Part shown: positions 33,018 through 41,458 of the stretch, piece by piece
Layout: each line of letters opens with the position of its first letter
How positions within the stretch are numbered: position 1 is the first letter of the stretch
Assembly (NCBI GenBank): GCA_030267325.1
Contig: JAJDJS010000018.1
Location: forward strand, 1 to 54,168
Length of the DNA: 54,168 nt
Origin: Desulfosarcina sp. OttesenSCG-928-A07
Lineage (GTDB): Bacteria > Desulfobacterota > Desulfobacteria > Desulfobacterales > Desulfosarcinaceae
Direction of reading: 5' to 3'
The notes under the pieces: model-generated
What the model was told of the DNA's origin: nothing
Seen by the model: the letters and a program-made list of their open reading frames with translations, nothing else
Database searches by the model: none
Position numbers and translations under genes: made by a program

Positions 33018-33764
33018 TTGATTTGCCTTGATAATGATAATCGGTCGCTGTCGCGGTCGCTGTCGCGGTCGCTGTCGCTGTCGCTGTCGCGGTCGTGGTC
33101 GCGATCGCTGTCGTGGTCGCGGTCGCGGTCGCGGTCGTGGTCGTGGTCGCGGTCGCGGTCGCGGTCGCTGCTGGAAGCCCTTTTTGACAAAAAGAGCTAT
33201 AATATCACAAAGTTGAATAAAACCCAAGGTATTATCGAAAGGCTGCTGGAAAGGAAGTTGGTTTCGGAATCTGACGAAGAAAAAATAGTCAGAGCTGTGG
33301 CTACCCTTGGTTTTCAGGCTTATGCCCTGGACTGGTTTGATGAACAGGCAAAAAATCCCAAGCTGATGGAACAGCGCGGCATGAAACCCGGCGAGCCATT
33401 GCCTGCTTATCTCGGGCTTTTTGATACAAGGGGATTTCCCCTGCCAGAGCAGAAGCGGGAAAACTGGATCGCCCTGCAAAACTGGCTGAACGATCCGGAG
33501 GCCATTCTTTCCTTCTGCTTTGAAGGAAAAGAACTCTCCGCCTTGGACCGGGAAATCCTGTTGGACGATCTGGAATACCTGAAAACCTGTTCCTGGTCTC
33601 CCCATGAGGCGGTGCGGATTGCTGTTGAAAACTGGCCCAAAAACGACGACGGATCCTATGGCGTCTGCGCATTTGATATGGATGTCTTTGTAAGGGATCT
33701 GGAGCGCGTGGTGGATAACATTTGGCTCCTTGCTGAAATGAAAAAGCGCGAGGGCGGGGTCTGA
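33018..33764 (+). CDS. Unknown protein with microsatellite-encoded Ser/Arg-rich N-terminus
   Basis: The frame from ATG 33018 encodes 248 residues. Residues about 9-51 are SRSLSRSLS/SRSWSRS repeats from the hexanucleotide array. From about residue 52 (LLEALFDKKSYNITKLNK) the sequence looks like normal coding: NKTQGIIERLLERKLVSES, FQAYALDWFDEQAKNPKL, LSALDREILLDDLEYL and FDMDVFVRDLERVVDNIWLL. I do not recognise a family. No good ribosome site precedes ATG 33018. The stop TGA (33762-33764) lies in the start of repeat family B. The true start is uncertain and the N-terminus may have been replaced by the repeat. Confidence 0.55.
   Translation: MICLDNDNRSLSRSLSRSLSLSLSRSWSRSLSWSRSRSRSWSWSRSRSRSLLEALFDKKSYNITKLNKTQGIIERLLERKLVSESDEEKIVRAVATLGFQAYALDWFDEQAKNPKLMEQRGMKPGEPLPAYLGLFDTRGFPLPEQKRENWIALQNWLNDPEAILSFCFEGKELSALDREILLDDLEYLKTCSWSPHEAVRIAVENWPKNDDGSYGVCAFDMDVFVRDLERVVDNIWLLAEMKKREGGV
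33042..33171. repeat. Hexanucleotide microsatellite (GGTCGC/TGTCGC type)
   Basis: About 21 tandem 6-bp units of the form (G/T)GTCG(C/T) run without a break. None of the units makes a stop in any frame, so all six frames are open here (SR/SL/SW on one strand; DRDRDH and RPRP on the other). Changes in unit number would add or remove two codons without shifting the frame. Confidence 0.95.
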
Positions 33765-33825
33765 TGTAGGGGCGCCTCGCGAGGCGCCCTCTGAAACAAC
33801 GAATTTAACAGCGTTTTTGAGTATG
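33761..33825 (+). repeat. Palindromic repeat family B, copy 2
   Basis: CTGATGTAGGGGCGCC, then TCGCGAGGCGCC, CTCTGAAACAACGAATTTAA and GCGTTTTTGAGTAT match copy 1 at 10249-10316 part for part; three bases of the right arm are missing. It supplies the stop codon of the preceding unknown gene. Confidence 0.75.
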
Positions 33826-33921
33826 GCATTTTTCAGATTTTAAAAAGGACAAGCGGGCGACCGGGCGTTAACCGACATCCGGCATCAGAAACTGTCTTAA
33901 ACTTTTTCAGGAGGCCTTGTT

Positions 33922-36228
33922 TTGAAAACCAAACCCGGAATTTGCGGCCTTTGTTTTCACAGCCCGGGTTGCGGCGTCATTGTTCATTTTGATGATCATG
34001 ACCGGATCGTCCGGCTGGAGCCTGATCCTGCGGCCCCCATGGGAAAAGTTCTCTGTCCTATGGCAGACAGTGTTCAGGACATTATTTATGGCAAACACCG
34101 GATTTCCACGCCCTTAAAGCGGGTGGGACCCAAAGGCGGGTATGATTTTGAACCCATTTCCTGGGATGAAGCCTACGCCATCATTGCCGAGCGCTTAAAT
34201 GCCATCAAACGCGCATCCGGTCCCGAAGCCGTGGGATTTTATGCTGGAACCGGGTCTTACGAACGGGCCTTTAAAGACGCCTTCAAGCTCAAGGGCGCTG
34301 AAATTTACCTGGCCACCAGCCTTTTGTTTCCCTTTGGCTCGCCCAACACCTTTGGCGTGGGCGCGCCCTGTTACACGTCCATCGGCGTTCTGGCCCCCAA
34401 GCTCACCATGGGCTGCCTGCACATCGACATGTTCTCCGACATCGACAACGCGAATCTTGTTGTGGTGTGGGGAACAGACCCGTCCACCTCAACCCCGCCA
34501 GTCATCTTCGAACAGATCAAAACCGCTGCTGCCGAAGGCGCGGAAATTGTGGTGATTGACCCGCGAAAAACCGCTGCCGCCGACCTTCCGGATGCGGTCT
34601 GGATTCCCATCCGGCCCGGCACTGACGGGGCCCTGGCCCTGGGACTGTGTCATGTACTGATCCGAGATGCGCGATACGATAAAGCCTTTGTCCGGGACTG
34701 GACCGTGGGGTTTGAGGAATTTGTGGATTATGTCAACGATTTTCCGCCGGAGCGGGTGGCGGCCATCACCGGTATTGCCGCCAGCACCATCGTGGATCTG
34801 GCTCACCGGATCGCAGACGCCGAAGGGGCCAGTTATGTGATGTATACCGGCGTTGAATACACCAAAAGCGGGGTGCAGAACATTCGTGCCGTGATGGTGC
34901 TCTGGGCCCTTGCCGGCCAGCTGGATGTGGAAGGCGGCCGCTGCTTTTTAGGACAGGGACGGTCCATCCCGCTTCCGGAGGATCATCAACTGGCCTCGCC
35001 GGGATATGAAAAGTCCATTGGCGCGGGAAAATTTCCGGTCTACGCCCACTACTGCGGCGGCGAGCCCCATGCCAGCCTGCTGCCTGCTTCCATGGGGGAC
35101 GGCGAGCCGTATCCCATCAAAGGGCTGATCGTTCTGGGCGCATCACTTCTCACTGCCTGGCCCAATCCCCAAAAATGGCAGAATGCCCTTGAAAAGCTGG
35201 ATTTTCTGGTGACCATCGACCTGCAGCTCACCCGGGATGCCGCCTTTGCCGACCTTGTGCTGCCTGCCACCACGGCCTTTGAGCAGGCTTCTTACTGCTA
35301 TTACGGCAACGCCATCCGGTATCGCGAACAGATGATCCCGCCGGTGGGAGACGCCCGGCCATCGTATCAGATCATGGTAGAGATGGCTGATTGTCTTGGC
35401 TATGGCGACCGGTTTCCCAAAACGCCGGATGATCTTTTAAGCCGGATTCTTGCCCCCTCCGGAACCACTGTGGAAAAACTGAAAGCTGCAGACAGATCGG
35501 TTTTTGCCCTGAAGCCAGGGCCCATGACATACAAAAAATGGGAAAAGGGCCTGTTGCGGGCTGACGGAAAACCCGGCTTTGAAACCCCGTCCGGCAAGTT
35601 TGAAATCAGGTCCGGCGTTCTGGAGCACTTTGGCTATGACGGGCTGCCGGTGTATGCGGAAGGTGATGAAACCCCGGCAAGCCGTCCGGATCTGCTTGCT
35701 GCCTATCCCCTGATTCTGGGAACCGGCACCTTTAAGCCGGATATGAAATCCTGTTTGCGGGCCATTTCCCGGTTTATTGAAAAATACCCGGATCCCATGG
35801 TGCAGATGAATCCCAAGGATGCCCAGGCGCGCGGCATCCAGACAGGCGATGGCGTGACTGTCAAAACCCGGCGGGGCCAGGTGGTGATGCGGGCCAACGT
35901 GACAGACCGGATCATGCCCGGTTTTGTGTATGCGCCGGTGGGCGGCGGCGGCCCGCTGGGTCCGGAATCCTGGCAAAAGGCCAATGTCAACACGCTGACC
36001 GATGATTTGCAGTTTGATCTGATTTCAGGCTTTCCGGTGTATAAAACCCTGCTTTGCGATGTGGAAAAGGAAGACGGCGCGGCCCGATTGTCTGCGCCTG
36101 TTTCTCCCCCAGCAGGTGAAGAAGAAATCGCGGACGTTCAACTGCAAGCACAACCACCCAAAAAAAAGAAAAAACGGATTCGCCGGGGCATGGCATCGGC
36201 TGATCCCACCCTGGGCTGCGGGGGATAG
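33922..36228 (+). CDS. Molybdopterin-dependent oxidoreductase (DMSO reductase family), orphan catalytic subunit
   Basis: This 768-residue protein binds a 4Fe-4S cluster through Cys8, Cys11, Cys17 and Cys45 (C-x2-C-x5-C-x27-C) and bis-MGD in the following domains. Supporting motifs are VVVWGTDPSTSTPP, VVIDPRKTAAADLPDAVWIPIRPGTDGALALG, DLVLPATTAFEQ and the C-terminal dinucleotide domain (MNPKDAQARGIQTGDGVTVKTRRG). Cys150 (FGVGAPCYTS) is the probable Mo ligand, as in thiosulfate/polysulfide reductase and nitrate reductase types. There is no Tat signal, so it should be cytosolic. A Lys-rich tail (PPKKKKKRIRRG) is odd. No Fe-S or membrane subunit gene is next to it. The start is TTG, chosen because a perfect AGGAGG lies seven bases upstream. 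The substrate cannot be assigned. Confidence 0.9.
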   Translation: MKTKPGICGLCFHSPGCGVIVHFDDHDRIVRLEPDPAAPMGKVLCPMADSVQDIIYGKHRISTPLKRVGPKGGYDFEPISWDEAYAIIAERLNAIKRASGPEAVGFYAGTGSYERAFKDAFKLKGAEIYLATSLLFPFGSPNTFGVGAPCYTSIGVLAPKLTMGCLHIDMFSDIDNANLVVVWGTDPSTSTPPVIFEQIKTAAAEGAEIVVIDPRKTAAADLPDAVWIPIRPGTDGALALGLCHVLIRDARYDKAFVRDWTVGFEEFVDYVNDFPPERVAAITGIAASTIVDLAHRIADAEGASYVMYTGVEYTKSGVQNIRAVMVLWALAGQLDVEGGRCFLGQGRSIPLPEDHQLASPGYEKSIGAGKFPVYAHYCGGEPHASLLPASMGDGEPYPIKGLIVLGASLLTAWPNPQKWQNALEKLDFLVTIDLQLTRDAAFADLVLPATTAFEQASYCYYGNAIRYREQMIPPVGDARPSYQIMVEMADCLGYGDRFPKTPDDLLSRILAPSGTTVEKLKAADRSVFALKPGPMTYKKWEKGLLRADGKPGFETPSGKFEIRSGVLEHFGYDGLPVYAEGDETPASRPDLLAAYPLILGTGTFKPDMKSCLRAISRFIEKYPDPMVQMNPKDAQARGIQTGDGVTVKTRRGQVVMRANVTDRIMPGFVYAPVGGGGPLGPESWQKANVNTLTDDLQFDLISGFPVYKTLLCDVEKEDGAARLSAPVSPPAGEEEIADVQLQAQPPKKKKKRIRRGMASADPTLGCGG

Positions 36229-36250
36229 AAAGTGCGGAGTGCGAAAAAGA

Positions 36251-36290
36251 TTCTCTCCCCAAGCGGTCTTTTTGGGGGAAAGAGCGGGAA
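36251..36290 (+). repeat. Palindromic repeat family A, copy 4
   Basis: TTCTCTCCCCAAGCGGTCTT is followed by TTTGGGGGAAAGAG and then GGGAAATCAGACATC. Core and downstream flank match copies 1 and 2. It lies 20 bp after the oxidoreductase stop. Confidence 0.8.
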
Positions 36291-36362
36291 ATCAGACATC
36301 TTCGTATTACGTCCGGTCTTCAGGCACAGAAATTTTAGTGATTCCGGAATGAGAACACATCC

Positions 36363-37217
36363 ATGAACGAAAAACCCAAGTTTAGCAGTGTGGTATTTGC
36401 CGGCGGCGGCTGCCGGTCCGTGTGGCAGGCAGGATTCTGGTCCGTTGCCGCAGGCCCCTTGGGGCTGGACCAGGCGGTCATCGGGGCCACGAGTGCCGGC
36501 GCAGCCATGGCCTGTCTGGTGCGAAGCGGCCGGACAGAAGAAGGGCTGTTGGCCTTTAAATCCCGATTCGCCCGAAATCCCCGGAACATGTATCTGAACC
36601 GGCTGGGAACCGGTCTGCCGGTGTTTCCTCAGGAAGCCCTTTACCGGGAAGGGATTTTGTCGGTCCTTGACAGCGAGGCCCTTGACCGGCTTTTGCACGG
36701 GCCGGATATCCGGGTGCTGCTGGCCATTCCGCCCAAAAGGCTGCCGCCGCAACTGGCCACAGGGCTGGGCATTGCCGCGTATTCCCTTGAAAAACATCTG
36801 CTGCGGCCCATGCATCCTGTGTGGGCGCAAAAACTGGGGTTCCGGCCCCAGGTGGTGTCAGTCAAAACCTGCAAAAATGCGGATGATGTGGCAAATCTGA
36901 TCCTCCAGTCGTCCTGCACCCCGCCTTTTGTAGCCATTCAATACCGGGACCATCAGCCGGCCCTGGATGGCGGGCTTGTGGATAATTGTCCGGTTCTGGC
37001 TGTGGCAGATGTGGAAGGCCCCATGCTGGTGCTCCTGACCCGGCGATACCCGCCGGACCGGTTCCCTGAAACCGAAAACCGCCTTTACCTGCAACCTTCC
37101 GCACCGCCGCCCATCGCCCGCTGGGATTATACGGATGCAAGCGGCTTGCAGGCCACCTTTGATCTGGGCCGGGAGGACGGGGAACGGTTTCTGGAAAGGT
37201 GGGAAAAAAAGAATTGA
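36363..37217 (+). CDS. Patatin-like phospholipase family protein
   Basis: This 284-residue protein has the patatin Ser-Asp dyad fold. The oxyanion loop is FAGGGCRSVWQAGFW (about 12-26), the nucleophile elbow is IGATSAGAAMA (Ser at about 44) and the catalytic Asp is in ALDGGLVDN. The elbow has Ala in place of the first Gly of GxSxG. The family includes lipid acyl hydrolases and many proteins of unknown substrate. There is no signal peptide, so it is cytosolic. Two cupin genes follow closely (16 and 15 bp gaps), so the three form an operon. The start lacks a strong ribosome site. Confidence 0.85.
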   Translation: MNEKPKFSSVVFAGGGCRSVWQAGFWSVAAGPLGLDQAVIGATSAGAAMACLVRSGRTEEGLLAFKSRFARNPRNMYLNRLGTGLPVFPQEALYREGILSVLDSEALDRLLHGPDIRVLLAIPPKRLPPQLATGLGIAAYSLEKHLLRPMHPVWAQKLGFRPQVVSVKTCKNADDVANLILQSSCTPPFVAIQYRDHQPALDGGLVDNCPVLAVADVEGPMLVLLTRRYPPDRFPETENRLYLQPSAPPPIARWDYTDASGLQATFDLGREDGERFLERWEKKN

Positions 37218-37233
37218 AAAAGGAGGAAAGACC

Positions 37234-37566
37234 ATGGAATTTCTGAAAAATATTCTGCCGGAAACACCTGTCAGGCTGACGGATCTGATTTCCGTTCGCG
37301 ACGGACAAATCGTCAGCATGGCCCTGTCCAGGGTTGAAAACGCGCAAGTGGCGTTGTTTGCTCTGTCGGCGTCAGAGATGGTCAGCGAAGAAGCCTATTG
37401 GGGCGATACCCTGTACGTGGTACTGTCGGGCGAACTTGTGGTTGAAAAAGACCAGACCCGCCACATCGTATCAGCCGGGGAGATGATGGCCATGCCGGCC
37501 CATACCGGCCATGCGTTGCGGGCCGATAAAGATACAAAAATGTTACAGATAACCCTGAACACCTGA
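37234..37566 (+). CDS. Cupin-domain protein 1
   Basis: This 110-residue single-cupin protein has the second conserved cupin motif in VSAGEMMAMPAHTGHALRAD and the first, less conserved, in GDTLYVVLSGELVVEKD. ATG 37234 is chosen because AAAGGAGG lies eight bases upstream; the frame is open further back only as a shadow of the patatin gene. Only one metal-ligand His (TGHAL) is obvious, so metal binding is doubtful. The function is unknown; such small cupins can be sensors or isomerases. Confidence 0.78.
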   Translation: MEFLKNILPETPVRLTDLISVRDGQIVSMALSRVENAQVALFALSASEMVSEEAYWGDTLYVVLSGELVVEKDQTRHIVSAGEMMAMPAHTGHALRADKDTKMLQITLNT

Positions 37567-37581
37567 AGGAGGTATGAACCC

Positions 37582-37926
37582 ATGCGCAAGTTAATTGAAA
37601 ATGTTGAACACGGCATTCCTTTTGATTTGGCGGGCACCGTTGCCTATGCGGAAGGAAAAATTGCCAGTTGCACGCTGGCCAAACAGCCGGGCGTCAACAT
37701 GACCCTGATGGCCTTTGATGCGGGCGAAAGGGTCAGCACCCACGCGGCACCAGGAGATGCCATGGCCTATATTCTGGACGGGGAAGCAGAAATCACCATC
37801 GATGGAAAGGCCGGGATTGCAAAAAAAGGGCAGGCCCTGATCATGCCTTCTGGCATTCCCCATGCCGTCAAGGCTGTCACTGCATTCAAAATGCTGCTGA
37901 TTGTGGTCAAAGAAGCGCAACAATAG
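37582..37926 (+). CDS. Cupin-domain protein 2
   Basis: This 114-residue single-cupin protein has the metal/substrate region FDAGERVSTHAAPGDAMAYI (motif 1, one His) and KGQALIMPSGIPHAVKAV (motif 2, His). It also shows ILDGEAEITIDG between them. It resembles small cupins of the QdoI/ChrR-like superfamily, with no activity assigned. AAGGAGGTATGAACCC precedes the ATG. It follows the first cupin by 15 bp and may pair with it. Confidence 0.82.
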   Translation: MRKLIENVEHGIPFDLAGTVAYAEGKIASCTLAKQPGVNMTLMAFDAGERVSTHAAPGDAMAYILDGEAEITIDGKAGIAKKGQALIMPSGIPHAVKAVTAFKMLLIVVKEAQQ

Positions 37927-37979
37927 AATGCCCGGAAAATTGCTGTCCGTTTTTATTGATACACCCTTGTCAGGATCCC

Positions 37980-39107
37980 ATGAACCCGGAACCCCACTTT
38001 ACCCACTGGATTACCCGCCTTATTGACGGATCGGATCTTACCCGTGACGAATCCCGACGGGCCTTTTCAACCCTCTTGGCGGCCCATTCCGGCGCCGCAT
38101 CTCCTGACGTGCCCAATGACATGGAACAGGGCGCGTTTTTGGCGGCGCTGCGGGCCAAGGGGGAAAACGAGGCCGAGGTGGTGGGTGCCTGGGAGGCGAT
38201 TGTCGCCGAGGATACAGCCCGCATCACCCTGGGCCCGGATATTTCGGTGGTGGACAACACCGGCACCGGCATGGATGATTTCAAAACCTTCAACATCAGC
38301 ACTGCGGCCGCCATTGTGGCGGCATCCCGTGGCGTTCCCATGGCCCGCCACGGCGCCCGGGCCATTACCTCCACCTGCGGCACCGTGGACATGGCTGAAG
38401 CCCTGGGCGTGGATGTGGAGGCCGATGTTTCACTGGTGGCCCGCAGCATCTCCCAAGCCGGCATGGGGGTGTTCAACGGAACCAGTCCTGCCGTTCATCC
38501 GGCATTGGGCCGTATTTTATCCCAAATCCATTTCGGGACCACCCTCAATATTGCCGCATCCCTGGCCAATCCGGCCATGCCTCGCATCGGCGTCCGAGGC
38601 GTTTCGCGGCCAGAGATGATCCGGCCGGTGATCCGGGTGATGAAAGCCATCGGGTACAAGCGGGCGTTGGTGTGTTACGGGGCCATTGACGGCACGGACA
38701 AGGGAATGGATGAGGCTTCGGTATGCGGGATGACAATGTGTGCAGAGCTTTTCGAAGACGGAAAGATTCAGGAGTTTTCGATGCAGCCTGCGGATTTCGG
38801 ACTTTCCCCGCTGCTGCCGGGCGATCTTCCGCCGGAGGCGGATCGCGAGCAGGCGGCCCGGCGCTTTGTGGCGCTGATCCGGGGAGAAGATAACCCAAAC
38901 GGTGTCCGGCAACAGACCGTAGCCCTCAACACCGCCCTGATTCTGAAAGTGGCGGGAAAAACAGATACACTCCCGGACGGCATGGCCCTTGCCAATCGTG
39001 CCATTGAAACGGGCCTTGCCTATACTGCCCTGGAAAACTGGGTTACAGCCCAGAACCGGTATCCGGAAAAAGGACTTTCCACCCTGCGCCGCCTGTGGAA
39101 GTCCTGA
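37980..39107 (+). CDS. Anthranilate phosphoribosyltransferase-fold protein (TrpD-like), divergent
   Basis: This 375-residue protein has the nucleoside phosphorylase/TrpD fold: an N-terminal helical domain (LTRDESRRAFSTLLA) and the PRPP-binding region VDNTGTGMDDFKTFNIST. It also has MARHGARAITSTCGTVDMAEALG and GYKRALVCYGAIDG. Compared with true TrpD, GTGGD is GTGMDD, the KHGNR loop is RHGAR and SSxSGSAD is STCGTVD. It may therefore use another acceptor. No other trp gene is nearby, and the Phe/Tyr operon is far away. ATG 37980 (AGGA just upstream) is preferred over TTG 37956. It may belong to the patatin-cupin operon, with a gap of 53 bp. Confidence 0.75.
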   Translation: MNPEPHFTHWITRLIDGSDLTRDESRRAFSTLLAAHSGAASPDVPNDMEQGAFLAALRAKGENEAEVVGAWEAIVAEDTARITLGPDISVVDNTGTGMDDFKTFNISTAAAIVAASRGVPMARHGARAITSTCGTVDMAEALGVDVEADVSLVARSISQAGMGVFNGTSPAVHPALGRILSQIHFGTTLNIAASLANPAMPRIGVRGVSRPEMIRPVIRVMKAIGYKRALVCYGAIDGTDKGMDEASVCGMTMCAELFEDGKIQEFSMQPADFGLSPLLPGDLPPEADREQAARRFVALIRGEDNPNGVRQQTVALNTALILKVAGKTDTLPDGMALANRAIETGLAYTALENWVTAQNRYPEKGLSTLRRLWKS

Positions 39108-39391
39108 AAATACCCGCCGTTTCCCTGGAAGGCAAAAAAAGGCTGATTTTTACAGTGTTGCCGGCAGTGATGTCGGTTGAAAAAAACCGACACCCAATGT
39201 TAACATCCTCAACTTAGCGGAGGTCCAGGTGAAAGGCAAAAGTGGCCTTGGCAAAAGCTTTCCGGAGAAAACCCCCTTTTTCAACAAGCAATGGTCTGTC
39301 TAAAAATGGGGCGCCCGTTATTTCCGACCGACATCAACCTTGTTTTGCCTTGACCCTGCTTTTCAAAGCGGGGATTTTTGGGGAACACGCC

Positions 39392-40381
39392 ATGACACCC
39401 CTTTATCGCCATTTCGTGTTGTGTAATCTTTTTTTCGGCGTTCGGCCGCATGGCCCGATGAAATGGGGGATTGTTGCGTTTCTGGCGTGCCTGGTATTTC
39501 CGGTTCTGTCCCCTGCCCTTGCCGGATCACCTTCTGCTGCTGCCCCGGTTTCAGATCCGATCAAGGAACATATTTCCGTTTCTCCCCAGCCCCAGCGCAT
39601 TGTGGCACTGGCGCCCAGCATCACGGAAATCCTCTTTTCTCTGGGACTTTCCCACCGGGTGGTGGGCGTGACCCGATTCAGTGATTATCCGCCCGAAGCC
39701 ACAACGCTTCCCCACGTGGGGTCCTATGTTCAACTGGATATTGAAAAAATTGTCTCCCTGAAACCGGATTTGTGTATCGCCATCAGGGACGGCAATCCCG
39801 AATCCGTTATCAACCGACTGGAATCCATAAACCTTCCGGTTTATACTGTTAATCCGCAAAATCTGTCGTCTGTAATGGAAGCCCTTCTGGAACTGGGCCG
39901 GCTTCTGGATGCAGAATCCCAGGCGGAAAAAATAGTGTCAGACATGCAGGCGCGTGTGGAGACGGTCCGGCGGAAAGTGGCAACCGCGCCCAAAAAGCCG
40001 GGCGTTTTTTTTCAGATCGGCATTTCGCCTATTGTTTCCGTGGGATCCCACACCTTTATCAATGAGCTGATCACCCTTTCCGGCGGCGTGAACCTGGCCG
40101 CCGGGGATACGCCTTACCCCCGGTTTTCCAGGGAAGCGGTGATTCATCTGAAGCCGGACATTCTCATCATCACCTCCATGACCCGGCAGGCGGTGTTTGA
40201 AGCCGTCAAGCGGGAATGGGAACAATGGACAGCGATTCCCGCCGTTCAAAATGGCCGCATCTATCTGGTGGATTCCAATATTCTGGACCGGCCCACGCCC
40301 CGGCTGGTGGAAGGGTTGGAGATGCTGGCTCGCCTGATTCATCCGGAACGTTTCGAACCCACCAACGGCAAGGACAGATAA
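39392..40381 (+). CDS. Periplasmic substrate-binding protein of a cobalamin/iron-complex ABC transporter (BtuF/FecB-like)
   Basis: The protein has 329 residues from ATG 39392 (GGGGAA eight bases before). The signal peptide has its hydrophobic core at KWGIVAFLACLVFPVLSPALA. If translation starts instead at ATG 39458 the n-region is shorter and more usual. The mature part shows PQRIVALAPSITEILFSLGL, SDYPPEATTLPHVGSYVQLDIEKI and LKPDLCIAI, the BtuF/FecB-type periplasmic-binding fold with a rigid central helix. Permease and ATPase genes follow. B12 or a ferric siderophore is the likely cargo, and the sequence does not decide. The 284 bp upstream hold a hairpin (39171-39192) but no cobalamin riboswitch that I can recognise. 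Confidence 0.88.
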   Translation: MTPLYRHFVLCNLFFGVRPHGPMKWGIVAFLACLVFPVLSPALAGSPSAAAPVSDPIKEHISVSPQPQRIVALAPSITEILFSLGLSHRVVGVTRFSDYPPEATTLPHVGSYVQLDIEKIVSLKPDLCIAIRDGNPESVINRLESINLPVYTVNPQNLSSVMEALLELGRLLDAESQAEKIVSDMQARVETVRRKVATAPKKPGVFFQIGISPIVSVGSHTFINELITLSGGVNLAAGDTPYPRFSREAVIHLKPDILIITSMTRQAVFEAVKREWEQWTAIPAVQNGRIYLVDSNILDRPTPRLVEGLEMLARLIHPERFEPTNGKDR

Positions 40382-40459
40382 TCGTGTCTTATTTTGCGCA
40401 CCCCTTCCCCTTTGAAAACAGGATTGGGGCGAAAAGGGAGAAAGCTTCCGGCAGGCATC

Positions 40460-41458
40460 ATGGTTTCACCGCATAGTCCAAAAATCCTCTGGGTCTCTCT
40501 GGTACTGATGCTGGTGCTGGCGGCAGCCATGGTGTTGGGACTTTCCATTGGATCCTCCACAATCGGCCTCAAAACGGTCTGGGCGTCTTTGTTTACATCG
40601 GCCGGGGATGCCACCCACCAGGCCATTATATGGAAAATCCGGCTTCCACGGGTCCTTTTGGCCGCTCTGGTAGGCGCCACCTTGTCCCTGGGCGGCCTGG
40701 TGTTCCAGGCGATCCTCAAAAATCCACTGGCCGAGCCTTATATTCTGGGCATTTCCGGCGGTGCGGCCATTGGCGCCATTATCGGCATCATCATGGGGCT
40801 TTCCCGTATTCCCGGCGTGGGCATCATGGCGTTTCTGGGCAGTCTTGCCACGCTTTTGTTAATTCTTTCCATTTCCTCGGGATCAGCCCTCTTGATCCGG
40901 GACACCCTGCTTTTGTCCGGGGTCATGGTCAATGCCTTTTGCACGGCTGTCATTATGTTTCTCCTTTCCATGACCCAGGATTCCCGGCTGCACACCATCA
41001 TTTTCTGGCTTATGGGCGATCTGTCCGCCTCCCCCCTTTCCCAGGTGGGACTCACCGCGGCAATCCTTTTTCCCTGTTTTGTGATCATTTTTGTGTATTC
41101 CCACCAGATGAACCTCTTGCTGCTGGGCAGCGACATGGCCGCATCCATGGGCGTATCGGTCCGGCGGGTCACCTTGACCCTATTGGTGATCACCTCTTTC
41201 ATGGTCAGCACCACGGTGAGCCAATGCGGTTTGATCGGATTTGTGGGGCTGGTGGTTCCCCATTTGTTTCGTCTGGGGGTGGGCCCGGATCACCGGATCC
41301 TGGTGCCCTGCTGTATCTTCGGCGGCGGGGCCTACATGGTGGTCTGCGATCTTCTGGCCCGCTGGCTGCCGGCCCATGGTGAAATGCCCGATGGCGTCAT
41401 CACCGCCATGATCGGTGCCCCCCTCTTTATCCTGCTCTTGCGGCGACTTCAAAGATGA
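40460..41458 (+). CDS. ABC transporter permease, BtuC/FecCD family
   Basis: This 332-residue membrane protein has about ten helices. Typical segments are IRLPRVLLAALVGATLSLGGLVFQAILKNPLAEPYILGISGGAAIGA near the N-terminus and SQCGLIGFVGLVVPHLFRLGVGPDHR near the C-terminus. The second is the coupling-helix region that contacts the ATPase. ATG 40460 is preferred; the frame opens earlier at a TTG. Its stop overlaps the ATPase start by 4 bp. Confidence 0.93.
   Translation: MVSPHSPKILWVSLVLMLVLAAAMVLGLSIGSSTIGLKTVWASLFTSAGDATHQAIIWKIRLPRVLLAALVGATLSLGGLVFQAILKNPLAEPYILGISGGAAIGAIIGIIMGLSRIPGVGIMAFLGSLATLLLILSISSGSALLIRDTLLLSGVMVNAFCTAVIMFLLSMTQDSRLHTIIFWLMGDLSASPLSQVGLTAAILFPCFVIIFVYSHQMNLLLLGSDMAASMGVSVRRVTLTLLVITSFMVSTTVSQCGLIGFVGLVVPHLFRLGVGPDHRILVPCCIFGGGAYMVVCDLLARWLPAHGEMPDGVITAMIGAPLFILLLRRLQR

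Noticed and set aside
33042..33171. The tandem array as a possible CRISPR
   Set aside because: The unit is 6 bp with no spacers; it is a microsatellite. No cas genes are present in the window.
33018..33190. Long open frames with SRSRS, DRDRDH and RPRPRP repeats on both strands
   Set aside because: They are by-products of a 6-bp microsatellite that has no stop in any frame. Only the plus-strand frame continues into normal-looking coding sequence.
37980..39107. Straight call of trpD
   Set aside because: Key motifs differ from true TrpD and no other trp gene is near, so only the fold family is claimed.
39108..39391. Cobalamin riboswitch ahead of the BtuF/FecB-like gene
   Set aside because: I looked for the B12-box and the conserved core and saw neither. 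There is only an 8-bp hairpin with a GAAAAA loop at 39171-39192. A covariance search would be needed to exclude a diverged form.
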